A stretch of DNA of 64,000 bases from Persicaria tinctoria (taxonomy: Eukaryota > Streptophyta > Magnoliopsida > Caryophyllales > Polygonaceae): contig JBANSL010000013.1 in assembly GCA_037127255.1 (NCBI GenBank), positions 61,146,688-61,210,687 on the forward strand, given 5' to 3'. Shown here one piece after another: positions 1-11,319 of the stretch (the stretch's first letter is position 1; each line of letters opens with the position of its first letter). The notes beneath the pieces are model-generated. The model saw only the letters and a list, made by a program, of their open reading frames with translations, was not told where the DNA came from and made no database searches. A program made the translations under genes and the position numbers.

Positions 1-669
1 GTGAGTTTCTGAATCTTGTTCCATATTTCCTATATTGAATGTTTCAACTTCTTTTCGCTTTATTGTTAATTGTTTTAATCTATCTTGCCTGATCAAATTG
101 GTAGAATTAATTCAATTGCTAGGGTTTTGTAGATTCTTGGTTGTGAACCTTAACCCAAGTAGCAAACTTATCCCTTTAGGACTGGTTGAAGTAAATGGAT
201 GTGTAGGAAGTTAGATGTGTTGTTAAATCTCTCTTTAGGGACTGTAAATACCATGGTTAATCTCTGAACTTAAAGCTGTCGATTGGGTTAAATCCTTCTT
301 TAGAGACTGCTCATGAGATAAGGGTTTCTAGGACTGGTTGTACTAGTAACTATATTAGGTTGGGACAAGGACATCAATAGGAACACTAAAAGGACAAGAG
401 GAAGTTACAATATCAACTTGACCAAATAAAGTGGATCGGATAGTTGTAGGTAGAGCGATCTTCTCTAAATTGCTTTGCATCAATTTGTTTATAGTTTATT
501 TTATTTTCTTATTTCAATCAATCAAAACCCACCTTTTCAATAATTGATAAATACACATTGCATAAGAATATTTGATTCTCTGTGGGATCGACCTCTTACT
601 TACTTGTTATACTAGTTTGTAGGTTTGAGTTTTACTTTTGATAGGAGACACAACGATTTCCTCCCATCA
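1..669 (-). repeat. LTR fragment, gypsy-like family S (runs off left edge)
   Basis: This stretch, read on the minus strand, matches the solo LTR at 13217-14481 over most of its length. It begins TGATGGGAGG at 669 and shares blocks such as TCGATCCCACAGAG and ACCTACAACTATCC with that copy. The left part is outside the window, so solo LTR and full element cannot be told apart. No coding sequence is seen. Its terminal TGAT matches the TGAT...ATCA ends of the copy at 13 kb. Confidence 0.8.
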
Positions 670-1004
670 GGGACATAGAATCTTATCCACATAGTTTGAA
701 TGTTTGCTGGACAAATTGGCGGAGACACTAGCTAGTAGACAATATTTTCATTTATTAGGATCTATGGTTATTAGATATTCTATCTACATATTGTTTTTTT
801 TTCCCTACAAGTACACACTGTTTCTTTCATTTATTTAAATGAGAAGCAGATATGTTTTGTTCCCTGGATTAATATGCAAATGAAGCATATTTTAAAGCCC
901 AGCTACTCGTATAGAATATATCAATGTTGGCCTTTTATGTTTGGGTATTGCAATTTGATGCTCTTTCTCGTAACAAAAGGGTGGTGAATTTTGAGGAACT
1001 TACC
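670..1004. other. No gene seen
   Basis: AT-rich sequence between an LTR end and a CACTA end. I see no open frame of note, no RNA-gene boxes and no repeat I can name. It may be interior of the truncated CACTA element to its right. Confidence 0.4.
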
Positions 1005-1313
1005 TTTATCGACGCTTTTTAACGCCAATGAATATTTCCCTTTTGCCGGGAAATTAATTCTCGAAGCTTATTAACATCAAGAAATGGGCGGGGAATATAT
1101 GGGAACAGAGTGGGATATTTGATGAGAAAAACGTCGAAAATATATTCTTGGCGTTTAAAGTCGTCGTACATTTCCACGATTAAAAACATCGGTCATTTAT
1201 GGCGTTGACATTTTTGACGCTCTTTTAAAGCGTCGAGAAAAATTTTCTCTACGCTTTTAAGCGTCGACAATGGACATAAAAACGTCGAAAAAGGCTGCTT
1301 TGTTTTAGTAGTG
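1005..1313. mobile_element. CACTA (En/Spm) terminal fragment
   Basis: The right edge reads TTTTAGTAGTG, the complement of the diagnostic CACTACTAAAA terminus, and ends at 1313. The adjoining 300 bp hold repeated GACGCTTTTAA / TTAAAGCGTCG motifs in both orientations, as expected of CACTA subterminal transposase-binding repeats. No matching CACTACTA end is seen to the left and no transposase frame, so this is one end of a truncated or internally deleted element. Confidence 0.7.
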
Positions 1314-1759
1314 TAACCAACAACAAGAGTAAACAAGGGGGTTATAGAGATGTAAAGATGCAAACAATTGAAGAAGTAAATAATGGTAATGGTTGTAAAC
1401 AATGATGAATGATATGTTTCACCTACGATTCTTAACTTTGGTTCGTTTACTTGATCATAGGTCTTCCTTCTAGCTATAATCCCTTATTCTTCGGCAATCC
1501 TAACTCAGATAAAGGTTTAATCCTAGGGAAAAGCACTAATTCTCAAGATATATAAAGCTTATAAACAATATTAATTCCCTAAAGAACTAACATTTAGCCT
1601 ATAGTCAACTTCCTATAAAATCAAGCTTTTTTATGAGATCTACTCAATTGTATTTGCTACATCGGATTAAGTTTCACAAGCGTATGAATCAAAACCCTAG
1701 CAATGATGTAATTCTAACGAGGTCGCGAATCAAGATAGAATCAACACCCACAAGAAATT
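1314..1759. other. Unassigned; weakly LTR-like
   Basis: No gene. Phrases such as AACCCTAGCAATGATGTAAT and CAAGATAGAATCAAC resemble the family S LTR at 13.7-13.8 kb in order and spacing, so this may be a very diverged LTR relative. It is the target into which the chromovirus LTR at 1760 inserted; the 5 bp before that LTR are AAATT. Confidence 0.35.
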
Positions 1760-3874
1760 TGTAACACCCCATTTTAAATCCCAATGAAGTGTTGCAACAC
1801 TAGTGAATCCGCATACTTTAATTTTTTTGAATTCACATGAAGCTTATAGGGACATGCAACCATGCTCCCATAAACAAGACGGTACTCAAGCAGTTGCATA
1901 AAACAGTGCGGAAGTAAATTAAACATCAAGGTATGAAATATCCAATCCCAACAATAAAGCTAAAATGCCAAACCCATAACATATAAATAAACTTAAAAAA
2001 AATAGCAAAACCCAAAGTAACATAGCGGAAAATTTAAAGGTTAAAAAACTGTAGTATAAAGATCCATAAATGATAGCCCGCTCTTCGGCTCTCTCCTGCT
2101 CTGCTGCTTGCACTAAACCTGTGGAATATGGTCTGGTGTTTCATGAGTACGAAGGACACCAGCTATCCAATAAATAGGATGGTTAGTACAATTAAGACTA
2201 GCAAATGATAGGGAAAATGTTCATACATTAACCATACAGTGACCATAAAACGGTATGTCATATCATAATAATCGACTATAAGATAAGAAAATGAATTATA
2301 CCCGATACAGATGAGTATAATAACTGAAGTGATCGCCTATTTAACACTCGATAATAACCATAATCACTATAATCACAACACCACTAACAACAACAACAAC
2401 AATAATAATAATACGTGGTATCGGTCAAGCCTTTAAAAGGACTACGACCTACATCAGATCGTTGTTTTACCACCCCGCGGAGAATGCATTCCAGGATGGA
2501 TGTTACATGAAACCTTGTAAGGTCGTGGCTTAACGAACCACAACCTGCAAGTCTGTCTACTGCAAACTTGACAATGACCTATAGTCACTCGCATCACGTG
2601 GTGCGCATTTTAACTTATCATACCTAAGCATCACATGGTGCATATTTTAACTTATCATACATAACCAGTTCATACTAGGTGATCATAATAACGACATTAA
2701 ACAAACAAGGACGTACAAGCACGGATATTTCAAGGATCTTAATACTGCATGCTATTAAACATGCCAATGACATGTATCTATACTACTCAATTAGGTTAGA
2801 TAAAATAGGTTTTGAGGAAAATAAATAAAAGAAGTGGATAAAGACGGGGATAGAAGATAGATTCCCCTTTTTATGAGAATAGAAAGAGTATTTAGATGAT
2901 TTATGTAATTAAGTCCATCCTATATTATTTCTCTTTAGAATAATTTAAGGTCGATTTGCAGAAATACACCAAATCAGTGTTCGGTTAGCAAAAGTATACC
3001 CGTTTTATGAGAATAGCAAGAATAGGATAGGTGGGTCATTTGTGCTAAAAAATAGGTCATTTGTGCTAAAAAATAATGATTGATTTTACCTTTAAATTTA
3101 AATGTAAAAATCATTAAAAGGAGAATTATGAATTAAAAGAAAAGTAAAAAATATTAAAAAAATGAAATATATATTAAAATAATATTTTTAATATTTTTTC
3201 TCAGAAATTTAAAAATAATAAAACTAGCCAGATGAAAATCATTGCCATAGTAATAGAATTAATAGTGACATGAATAAAATTTTTTTTTGACAGGATGAAG
3301 GTTCTTTATGACAAATATGATAAATAAAAATGACAGCATGTAATCTATAATAGGGAAAAGAATAAAGATACGATTTTTTCCATACCATAACTAGAAATTA
3401 AAGACATATCCAAGATGACAAAGTTATTTGTTCACAACGACAGGATTACCGTTCATAGTGACAAGATTGTAGGTTTACTTTGACAGGATTGAAGCTAAAA
3501 TCGGGGAGAGAATCAATGAAGATACGATAAATCATATCTTCAGGATTATTAACCATATTTACAAAAGGATTGTCAATATATATCTTGAAACCATAATATT
3601 ATCACATTGATAGGATGAATATTGTTCTTGACAATCCCAAATGTGAACATTGACAGTATATAATAAAAAATCGGCGGGAGATTGAGTAAAGATACGATTT
3701 TGATCTAAATCATAACCACTAGATTATCAACCCTAACCGCTTAATTGTCACCTCCTACTAGATATTCCCTCCAATATACATTACACACCCCCGCCTCTAA
3801 CAAAACCTAAACTTTATCTTCTTAAATCTTTGTTCAAACTAATGCGAAAGTAAGAGGTTCATGCAACAACCATA

Positions 3875-4267
3875 TTGCAGCCATGGGTGAGCTCTTCATC
3901 ACAAGAATTTCCTATCAATTTGTTTGTTATGATAGTTATTTCGTCCTTATTCATATGCTACTCATTACTTGTAGGTCGAAACGGTTACTATATGACATTG
4001 ATAACCAATGGTGAGTGGAGGGTCAGTGGAACCAAGTGGACCTATGAAGGAAAACGGCTGGCAAAAGGAGTCGTTGTTGGTGGCAATATCAAGTATGAGA
4101 CGATTAAGGAGAAAATAGCGGAGAAGATAAGTTTTGATCCCGACAGGTATGAAATTGAACTGACGTATGTTTCATCTATGGGAGAGAACTTTCCACCGTT
4201 TGAGATTAATGATGAAGATGATAGGGAAGCATACAAATTCTTAAATATGATGTCAAAAGAACCTTAG
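3875..4267 (+). pseudogene. MuDR-type MULE transposase, N-terminal fragment
   Basis: A 130-residue frame. Residues from about 37 (YYMTLITNGEWRVSGTKW) to the end match the N-terminal PB1-like/plant MuDR domain that precedes the transposase core: a short beta-rich start, then KYETIKEKIAEKISFDP and a LTYVSSMGENFPPFEINDDD-like tail. The first 35 residues are hydrophobic (ISSLFICYSLLV) and may be fortuitous upstream sequence. The zinc-binding and DDE catalytic regions are absent because captured sequence begins immediately after the stop. It is a relic of the mother element, not a working transposase. Confidence 0.75.
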
Positions 4268-6016
4268 TCAGCAGCCCTCTAATGACACTACATGCAAAGG
4301 CTATCGCTCCACCAACAACCAATAGCTTAGGTATGTTTAGCTCAGTTTGTTTCTCACCAAAAGATGAGGAAGAAGACTCGCCATCTACAGGTGCCAATGC
4401 AAGGTCATTGACGTCGCTGTCGTGCAAGGAATGAAGGTAATCTAAGCCAACCTTGGTGTTTATGTGAGCCATTGTTGCACAGTGGGAGAGCGGGGCTCTG
4501 CATGCTCTCTCATTTTGGTAAGCGCGCAACCCATGATTGATCTATCTTTTTGACGGCTCCCCACATGCCTTGTCGCACTCCAAGCTTTGCGATCTCCCAG
4601 GAGATTCCCATGTCTTCGTGGTGGAACAGGAGGACCTCACATGCAGTCATCTGCCCATCCCTTCGTGACTCAGCTGGTTCATGTCCACAACATAAGGTTT
4701 AGATCCAATGACATGGTTTCAAAACTACATTAATAATCCATTTAGGATCTTGAAACTACTCTACTAGAAATCCAATTCTTGATTGAATCTCATGCATTAT
4801 CTAAAAGGAACTGCCTTATTTCCCTGTCATATATCAAGAATAGCAAGATAAGGATATGTACACATCATATATGCAATGAGTCCGTCATGTTTACTTGGAT
4901 AATGAAAGCAGACAAGATTGATGGGGCTACATAGTTTCTTGCATGAGTATGAAGTAAATGCACTACCATCACTTTTATCAGTACTATTTCATCATCACAA
5001 TCATAATGGACAATTTTCCCACTTATGTTCAAAATCCAAAAGGCACTTTTTGAGGAGTTTATTGTTAAATTCGCCTTGTATAAGTGAATAAAGGTTGAAG
5101 AGGTTGGAACACTTGTGTGCCATTATATGGAAAAGGTTCAAGTAACATAATCACATATACAATCAGAAAAACTATGACCTGCCTATGCAAAAACTAACCG
5201 GGTAATTTTCGAAACTCAATTCCATTTCCTTGAATACCATTCCTTCATACTACGACGGGAAGAAATAGATAAAAACGTCAAGTGAAATACCTGGACCAAT
5301 ACACCAACTTGAATAGTAGAGGTCCACACGCCTTGGTTTGTTCTGCCGAGGGAGTGATGGGTATGGTACACCCTGAAAAGTACACAGAAACCAAACAAGA
5401 AATTACTATTACAACCATATGGGAGAAGAGCTTTTTAATTAGGAAATTTGACCCAAGACAGAACATGAACAATCAGGATCTTGTAGCAGTTTGATTCCAC
5501 ATAACAATGAAGAAAAGTCTTCATACTAATAAGATTGACGTTGCCAAATAAGTTCACAAATGACCCAACCAGCTATCTCATTTGAATTCTTTTAGTGAGA
5601 ACCACAAGTATTGTACATGAACCGAAACAGCTTTAGGTTTTACCACCTCAGATATTGATTGATTGATGATAATATCATAATACAAAGTACTACATTCATT
5701 ATGTAAAAGGCAAGCAAGGAAGAAAACATGCAGATGTTGAGAAGCAACCTTCGTGACGCAATAGTAGGATCGATCTGATTCCCAAATCCGCCTTCCAATT
5801 ATATATTCCATGTCGCTGCAGAAGAATGGGAATTGAATACAAGAACAGACAACACAATAAGATGCAAAAATCAATCTTCAATAGACATTCACTAATATAC
5901 AACAAAACTAAACAACTCTGATCAAATCCCCATACCTTGCGGGTCTCTTCACCAAGCTTGGTAAGCAAATGTGAGAGTAGAGCATTCCATCGTATGAATC
6001 CAAGTAGGGCCTCCAT
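4265..6016 (-). pseudogene. Captured START-domain lipid-binding protein gene fragment
   Basis: Exon-like pieces in order on the minus strand: 6016-5936 (MEALLGFIRWNALLSHL..., ending at a GT donor), about 5840-5749 (FPFFCSDMEYIIGRRIWESD), 5372-5291 (GVPYPSLP...RRVDLYYSSWC, with AG acceptor and GT donor), and about 4680-4265 (ACEVLLFHHEDMGI, KLGVRQGMWGAVKK, then RAYQNERACRAPLSHCATMA and a hydrophobic tail ending GLLTK). These match plant START-domain proteins of the CP5/membrane-related type, which bind lipids and carry a C-terminal membrane segment. A frameshift near 4540 separates GAVKKID from RAYQNER, one codon of the ESRKGDGQ motif is lost, and the C-terminus is cut at the transposase fragment. 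Introns are kept, so capture was at DNA level. The identity of the first exon is less sure. Confidence 0.8.
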
Positions 6017-6971
6017 CTTTCTCCACCACCACTTGCCGTAAATGCGTCAAATCAGTTTCATTCACACATGAACTAGAAACCGAGTTGAAATGCATTTCCT
6101 CAATTGAATGGGATACAACAAAGTAAGAGCTCCAATTGTGGAAAATTGATTGAATAAAATGCAGATTGCGGGGCTAATTAAGGGTTTTGAACAATTACCT
6201 GGAATTAGGTTTGTAGGCTTGATCCTCCACCAGCTCACTAGCGGAAATCGAAGGCGTGGAATTAGGTCATTACACCTTCAAAGAGCCGAAACCAGGAATT
6301 TAATCGAAACCGAGGTTGCGATTTAGGCCACCAACGAGTTACAGCTAGTCGAAGAAGATGTGCTCAACCCTGATCGCCTACGATTTAGGGCACCAACGAG
6401 TTATTGCAGGAGGGTAAGGTTGATGGCTTTGGACGGTGAGGGCGGCAAGTCGGAACCGGAGGCTGAGATAAAGTTAAGGTCAGAGGGTTGGTCGGGCTAC
6501 TCTTGGCGTTGGGCACGGGTTAAGACAATAGAGGGCAATGATGGAGCGAGAGCCGGAGTCAATTGTGCCGGAGGGTGAGGGCAGCGACGAAGGGTGAGGG
6601 CAGTGACGGAGCTGGAGCCGGAGACTTAGGGTGGGCTAAGGTCGGACCACCGAATCGAGGTTGTGTGTTCTGATTAGGGAATGCGGTTGCGTGTTGTGGT
6701 TAGGGATTGGGTCGGGGCTACGGATTGGGAATGAGATTTTTTTTAATTCTAGATTTTTTTTATTATTTAATATAATTTAAAAATAATTAAAAAATATAAG
6801 AAAAATGATAAATACTAAAAATATTTAACCTTTTTTTTTCTGATTTTTTAGGGTGGTGGGTAGTTTTGATAATTAAATAAGGTATTTTTAATTTGCAATT
6901 TTTTATATATTGATGCAATTGTTTTCAAACATAGGTATTTTTGCAAACCAGTTATCAAAGTAGGGTATTTA

Positions 6972-7878
6972 GGGCTTGTTTGGTAAAGGTAGATAGATAT
7001 AGGCTATGGGGATACAAATCCCAATATCTATATCTTTGTTTGGTATATTTTAACAAATCAGTATATAGATATCAATCTTATATCTCTAAATACTGATTTG
7101 AGGATTTTCTTTAGCTTTGGATATCTCTTGAAATTGGGGTATATGGGTTCCTCTCTTTTACATACTTGCTTCTAGGTTTTCATCAGTACCACCACCATCG
7201 ACTGCCAGTCCCCACCAACCCCGCCAATGGCTGACCACAACCTCAGTTTTCTCTCTCCCTCAGGTTCAGGAACTGAAGGCTAACCGTTGTTTCTAATTCG
7301 TTGTCTCGAAGATGTGGATTTCGGTTCAGGCGTTGAAGGCAGTCACAGTGAGAGGAGCACTTCATCATCACTCTCCTTATTTACTAATTTGCAACAGATC
7401 CCTCTGTACTTGCCCCCTTTGTTCTTCAGCCCCAAAATCAGCCTCACCCATCTCTCCTATTCCCTTCTCGTTTAAGTTGGATCAGCCAGAAATCACGCAA
7501 TTTGATTCGGGAGGAAGGGCGTGGTCAGAGCTTCATCAATGGCGTCTTCTGCATCCGTTGAATTGAAACCCTTCTCTATGTTGTTCCTTTCCTTGGGGAA
7601 CATTTGCAGGAGCCCCGTAAGTGCAACTGTTTTTAATTGTAGGGGTTCTATTCAAATTTTTGACCTCTAAAATGCATCTTATCAATTCAAAATGTTCGAA
7701 ACCCTAATGCATTGGTCCGGATTCTATTCGAATTAGGATTCGAATATCTATATACCCTTTCCAAACAGTAGATATAAGATATAGATATCAATCTCATACC
7801 CAATACCCATAGATTGATATCTATATCTAATACCCATAGTCTATATCATATATCTATATACCCTTTCCAAACGGGCCC
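6972..7878. mobile_element. PIF/Harbinger-like non-autonomous element
   Basis: Terminal inverted repeats GGGCTTGTTTGGTAAAGG (left) and GGGCCCGTTTGGAAAGGG (right, complement strand) are flanked by TTA on both sides (6969-6971, 7879-7881), the hallmark of PIF/Harbinger insertion. Subterminal regions repeat TATAGATATC-type phrases in both arms. The centre (about 7150-7620) is GC-richer, with frames rich in Ser/Leu/Pro that I cannot assign; it may be captured sequence. It lies 16 bp inside the right end of the MULE, so it inserted after the MULE did. Confidence 0.85.
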
Positions 7879-8045
7879 TTAGTAGTAATTTCCCATAATT
7901 TAATCATTCTAATTCATACCATATATCTTAGGTGAATTTATTAAATGACCAAATTTACAAGATATATGCTATAGTTTGATATAATACAGATTTATTTAAT
8001 TAAATAAAAATAAGAAATAGCCCAAAAATAATTTGGGGTATTTCA

Positions 8046-9318
8046 TATCTCCCACCTTAAAAATAGGTTTTGTCCCGAAACTTAGAAAAGAAATGAGAAA
8101 TGAATTGAAGATAGGATAGTAACCGCGAAATAGATGAGAGGATATAGATCGATCAAGGCAGAGCTAGGTTTATCTAACAATGGTTCCCGAATGGGTAGAA
8201 TTTAAGCATGATTCGCTTAATGTACTTATTAAATACATGAGCGATGAGAATTACATCTAAAGTACTCATTGTTTTCTGAACTCCTCAATGGCGAAACTTA
8301 AATTTTTTAATCCTATGAAAACAGTGTATCTCTATAGTTATGAGTATCTAAACAAGGATAATAAAATTTTGAAAGCCATCTTTTAATATTCACTTTCGTT
8401 GCTCGAGATAAGTGAACTCGCATCACATAAGGAACGGGGTTAACTAGCTAGTCATTGGCTTTTGTCTTAGCCCCATCTGGCTTCCCTTTCCAGGTTGCCA
8501 AATGGCCCGGGTGGCTTTGAAGGCAACCATTGTGACAAAACTAGCCAACCTTATTCATATGAGATGAGTTGTGAGTCTTTGTCTTCTGGTTTATCGACAT
8601 GAACGTTGTACGGTTCCTCAACACATGCATCCTTGTGTTCTTGTCTTCTTCATAAACATAAATCGTGTATATCTATATATTATTCTCAAGCTTTTTACCA
8701 ATGAGGTAAAGTTCGGTTGCTCGATCATGGAAAGGAGAGATGAAATATGTAACCCATGATCGTTTAATACTATCAAGATTTAGGAAATGTTAACCTACCT
8801 ACATAAAGAGTTACTAATTATCCTCCTGAAGGACCTTACGTATGACATATCGATCATTAATCACTGATTTCACATGCGGTTATTATTCGTGCTTATACAT
8901 AAGTGAAACAGAGGAACCCTTCTAGAGTCTATAGGGAGCACTTCCCGACTCTTTTTCGATATCTATAAAAAAAATGGGTTGACCAACTTGATATGGAATC
9001 AGAAGTATCAACATACTGGAGCTAACTGTATAACATGAGAGGAGTATTAGTAGGGAAGTGTGCAAAGCTTATATGGTATTCTCCGTTAGAATATTACCAA
9101 TTCGAACCCCAATTCCCCACTTTGAATTGAACATGTAAGGTTGTAAAGATGAATCCAAAATTGACTACTTAGAATAACCATACCGGAATTTCGATTACTA
9201 GATATTGAGTTTATCGGAAATACTTGTCCATTGACTCACTTTATTGAAATGCTAGAACGTACTAGCATAAAGGGATTACTAAACAACTTGACGTTGCACA
9301 ACCCTTTTTCAGTGTAGC
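8046..9318 (-). other. Chromovirus 3' untranslated region with polypurine tract
   Basis: Directly upstream of the LTR on the minus strand lies AAGGTGGGAGA (about 8050-8060), a plausible plus-strand primer, preceded by TTTCGGGACAAAACC, a phrase common at the end of Tekay/Del pol regions. The remaining 1.2 kb shows no credible coding frame on either strand. Confidence 0.6.
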
Positions 9319-9690
9319 TTACTCCTGTTCATCAGCCTCGATAATGGCATCTAAGGTGTAAAGCTTAAAACCTGGCTTAGACGTTCCTTCCATTGGGGCC
9401 TTGTTCTTATTCTGCATTATAAGTTCCAACGCAACTTGCATGTTATGACCCCATGGTTGAGGCGGGTTTGTTGCTGAGTTTGGAGCTCGCGGTGCAATTG
9501 TTAAAGCTTGTTGTGACCAAGCTTGACCATTTCTCGAGTTCTTACAAAACTTCTCCATATGTCCATACTTTCCCCATCCTCTATAAACTCGAGTGTTCTC
9601 CTCACATGCAGGTCTCTTATGGCCTGGGTTACCGTAGTTGTAGCAAACTACTGGCTGACCACATCTCGCAGAGATAGTATCCTGGCCTGG
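9319..9690 (-). pseudogene. Chromovirus Gag nucleocapsid fragment, out of order
   Basis: The minus strand encodes CYNYGNPGHKRPAC followed by a second knuckle-like YRGWGKYGHMEKFCK, then a tail ending LYTLDAIIEADEQE and a stop. The first motif is a CCHC zinc knuckle whose second Cys has become Tyr; the second has also lost Cys residues. Such a double knuckle is the RNA-binding end of Gag. Gag should lie upstream of integrase; here it lies downstream, about 70 bp after the integrase tail, so the interior is rearranged or two copies recombined. An in-frame stop just precedes the first knuckle. Confidence 0.65.
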
Positions 9691-9756
9691 CTAGGTGCGG
9701 CCAACTACCGTACCCCTAGCAGGTGCAAATGGAGTTGGCCTCGTCGAGCCCGAATA

Positions 9757-11319
9757 CTATTGACGATCTCTCATCCGATCGTACATCGCTTGAGTCACGT
9801 GCTTTGACCAAAGCACCTTGACGAGCAGAACTACCTTAATACGAAGTTGCTTCTCTTGTCGCTCTAGAATCTTCACCAGTTCTTTCTCATAGGTTTCGAT
9901 GGGGCGGGCCCTAATGTCCTCATAGATCAAAATGTGGGTCGGGTTAGACACGTACTTCCATAGCAATGATACATAAAAGACGTCATGTATTGGATGAGCT
10001 AACGGAGGCAGAGCAAGGCGGTAGGCCACATTGCCTACACATTGCAGAATCTCAAATGGCCCGACATATCGAGAGTTTAGCTTCCTTCACTTTCCGAACC
10101 GGAAAACTCCCTTCATGGGTAACACTTTCACGAACACCTTGTCTCCCACCTCAAAGTTGACCTCTCTACGCCTAGGGTCGGCATAAGACTTCTGGCGATT
10201 CTGCGCGGTCAACATTCGTTGCCTAATCATTGCAGCTTCTTCAGCTGCCTTCTCTAACAGCTCTGGACCTATATGGATGGCATCAGTCGCATCATCCCAA
10301 CACATTGGTGATCGACACTTCCGTCCTTAAAGGGCTTCAAAAGGAAACATCTTTATGGATGAATGCCAACTATTGTTGGAGGTGAACTCAATCAAACTCA
10401 AACTGCTCTCCCACTTTGTCGGTCTATTCAGGGCACTGGCTCGTAGCATATCCTTCAATGTCTGGATGGTCCTCTCTGACTGATCATCTGTCTAAGGGTG
10501 AAAAGCAGTACTGAAATTTAGTTGAGTACCAAGTCCCTCATGCAGCTTCTCCCGAAACTCTGAGATGAATCGTCCATCACGATCAAAGACAATGGATGAA
10601 GAAACACCGTGAAGGCGGACTATGTGCTGGAGGTATAATTCAGCTAGCTTTGCCGGTTTTCAGTTAGATCGAATGGCAATGAAGTATGCACATTTGGTGA
10701 GTCGATCAACCATCACCCAAATGGCATCCTTCTGTCCCTGGCCATTAGGGAACCCCATTACATCGAGATATGTTCCCACTTCCATGTGGGTACTAGGAGT
10801 GTTTGGAGCTTCCCACCAGGTCTCTAGGCTCAATCTTCACCTGTTGGCATAACCAAGTATCTAGCCACGTGCTTGGTTACCTCATCCTTCATACCAGACC
10901 ACCAGTACTTCTTCCTCAGATCCTTGTACATCTTACTAGCTCTAGGATGCACTGAATAACCGGATGCATGAGCTTCCTGAAGGATGGTCTTTCGGATCTC
11001 AAGGATGTTGGGGGTGCAGATGTGATTCCCAACCCATAAGGATCCATCATCTCTCACGACAAAGCCCGGGGCTTTACCATCGAAGAAGTCAATGGTGGTT
11101 TGCAGTAACACAACATCTTCTGTCTGCTTCACCTTTATCACTACTAAAAGATCTGATTAAACCTTCATCATACACAACTGTCCTCGGTTCCTTTCAAACC
11201 AAACCTCCACCTCTAACTTGAGTAGATCCCTATGCAGAACAAAACTTGCTGTGAAACAGCTAATCATAGGCTCGTGCTAAGATTTACAGCTTAAAGCGTC
11301 GGCTACGACATTAGCCTTT
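9757..11319 (-). pseudogene. Chromovirus RNase H tail and integrase remnant
   Basis: Minus-strand order: KANVVADALS (end of RNase H, about 11310-11280); integrase zinc-finger region with HASGYSVHPRASKMYKDLR (the HHCC Cys pair CLVC has become YLVM); catalytic core with VDRLTKCAYF (first Asp, about 10700), DRDGRFISEF (second Asp, about 10580) and SERTIQTLKDM (catalytic Glu, about 10480); then KSYADPRRREVNFEVGDKVF, KGVFRFGK and GPFEIL (GPY/F module); then YRLALPP and HDVFYVSLLWKYV. Several stops and frame changes interrupt it. After VLWSKH the expected ATWE tail is replaced, marking the junction with the misplaced Gag piece. The upstream end is cut by element 2 at 11320. Confidence 0.85.

Larger units (their letters stand above)
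2949..7894 (+). mobile_element. Pack-MULE (Mutator-like) carrying a START-gene fragment
   Basis: A perfect 9-bp target duplication ATAATTTAA (2940-2948 and 7895-7903) brackets the element, as expected for Mutator-like transposition. The ends are degenerate inverted repeats: GGTCGATTTGCAG at the left and, on the other strand, GGGAAATTACTAC at the right, followed in both by an AAATAC...GCAAAANTA block. Inside are an AT-rich left arm (2949-3870), a transposase N-terminal fragment (3875-4267), a captured host gene fragment on the minus strand (4265-6016), a GC-rich right arm (6300-6700) with a duplicated ACCAACGAGTTA phrase, and a nested Harbinger-like element (6972-7878). There is no full transposase, so it is non-autonomous. 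Confidence 0.85.
1760..8045 (-). repeat. Chromovirus 3' LTR, split by a MULE
   Basis: On the minus strand the LTR starts TGAAATACCCC at 8045 and ends GGGGTGTTACA at 1760. The LTR pieces are 7904-8045 and 1760-2948; removing the MULE and one copy of its 9-bp target duplication leaves roughly 1.3 kb. The stretch 2293-2757 aligns closely with 20685-21052 plus 29872-30094, the other LTR. Repeated CGCATCACGTGGTGCGCAT-type blocks near 2590-2650 are part of the LTR. Confidence 0.8.

Noticed and set aside
3875..3980. Signal peptide or membrane protein at the start of the 130-residue MULE frame
   Set aside because: The hydrophobic start precedes a clear MuDR N-terminal domain and is best explained as non-native upstream sequence.
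6360..6578. 72-residue frame in the MULE right arm
   Set aside because: GC-rich, Gly/Arg/Glu-rich, no similarity recognised; part of the MULE subterminal region.
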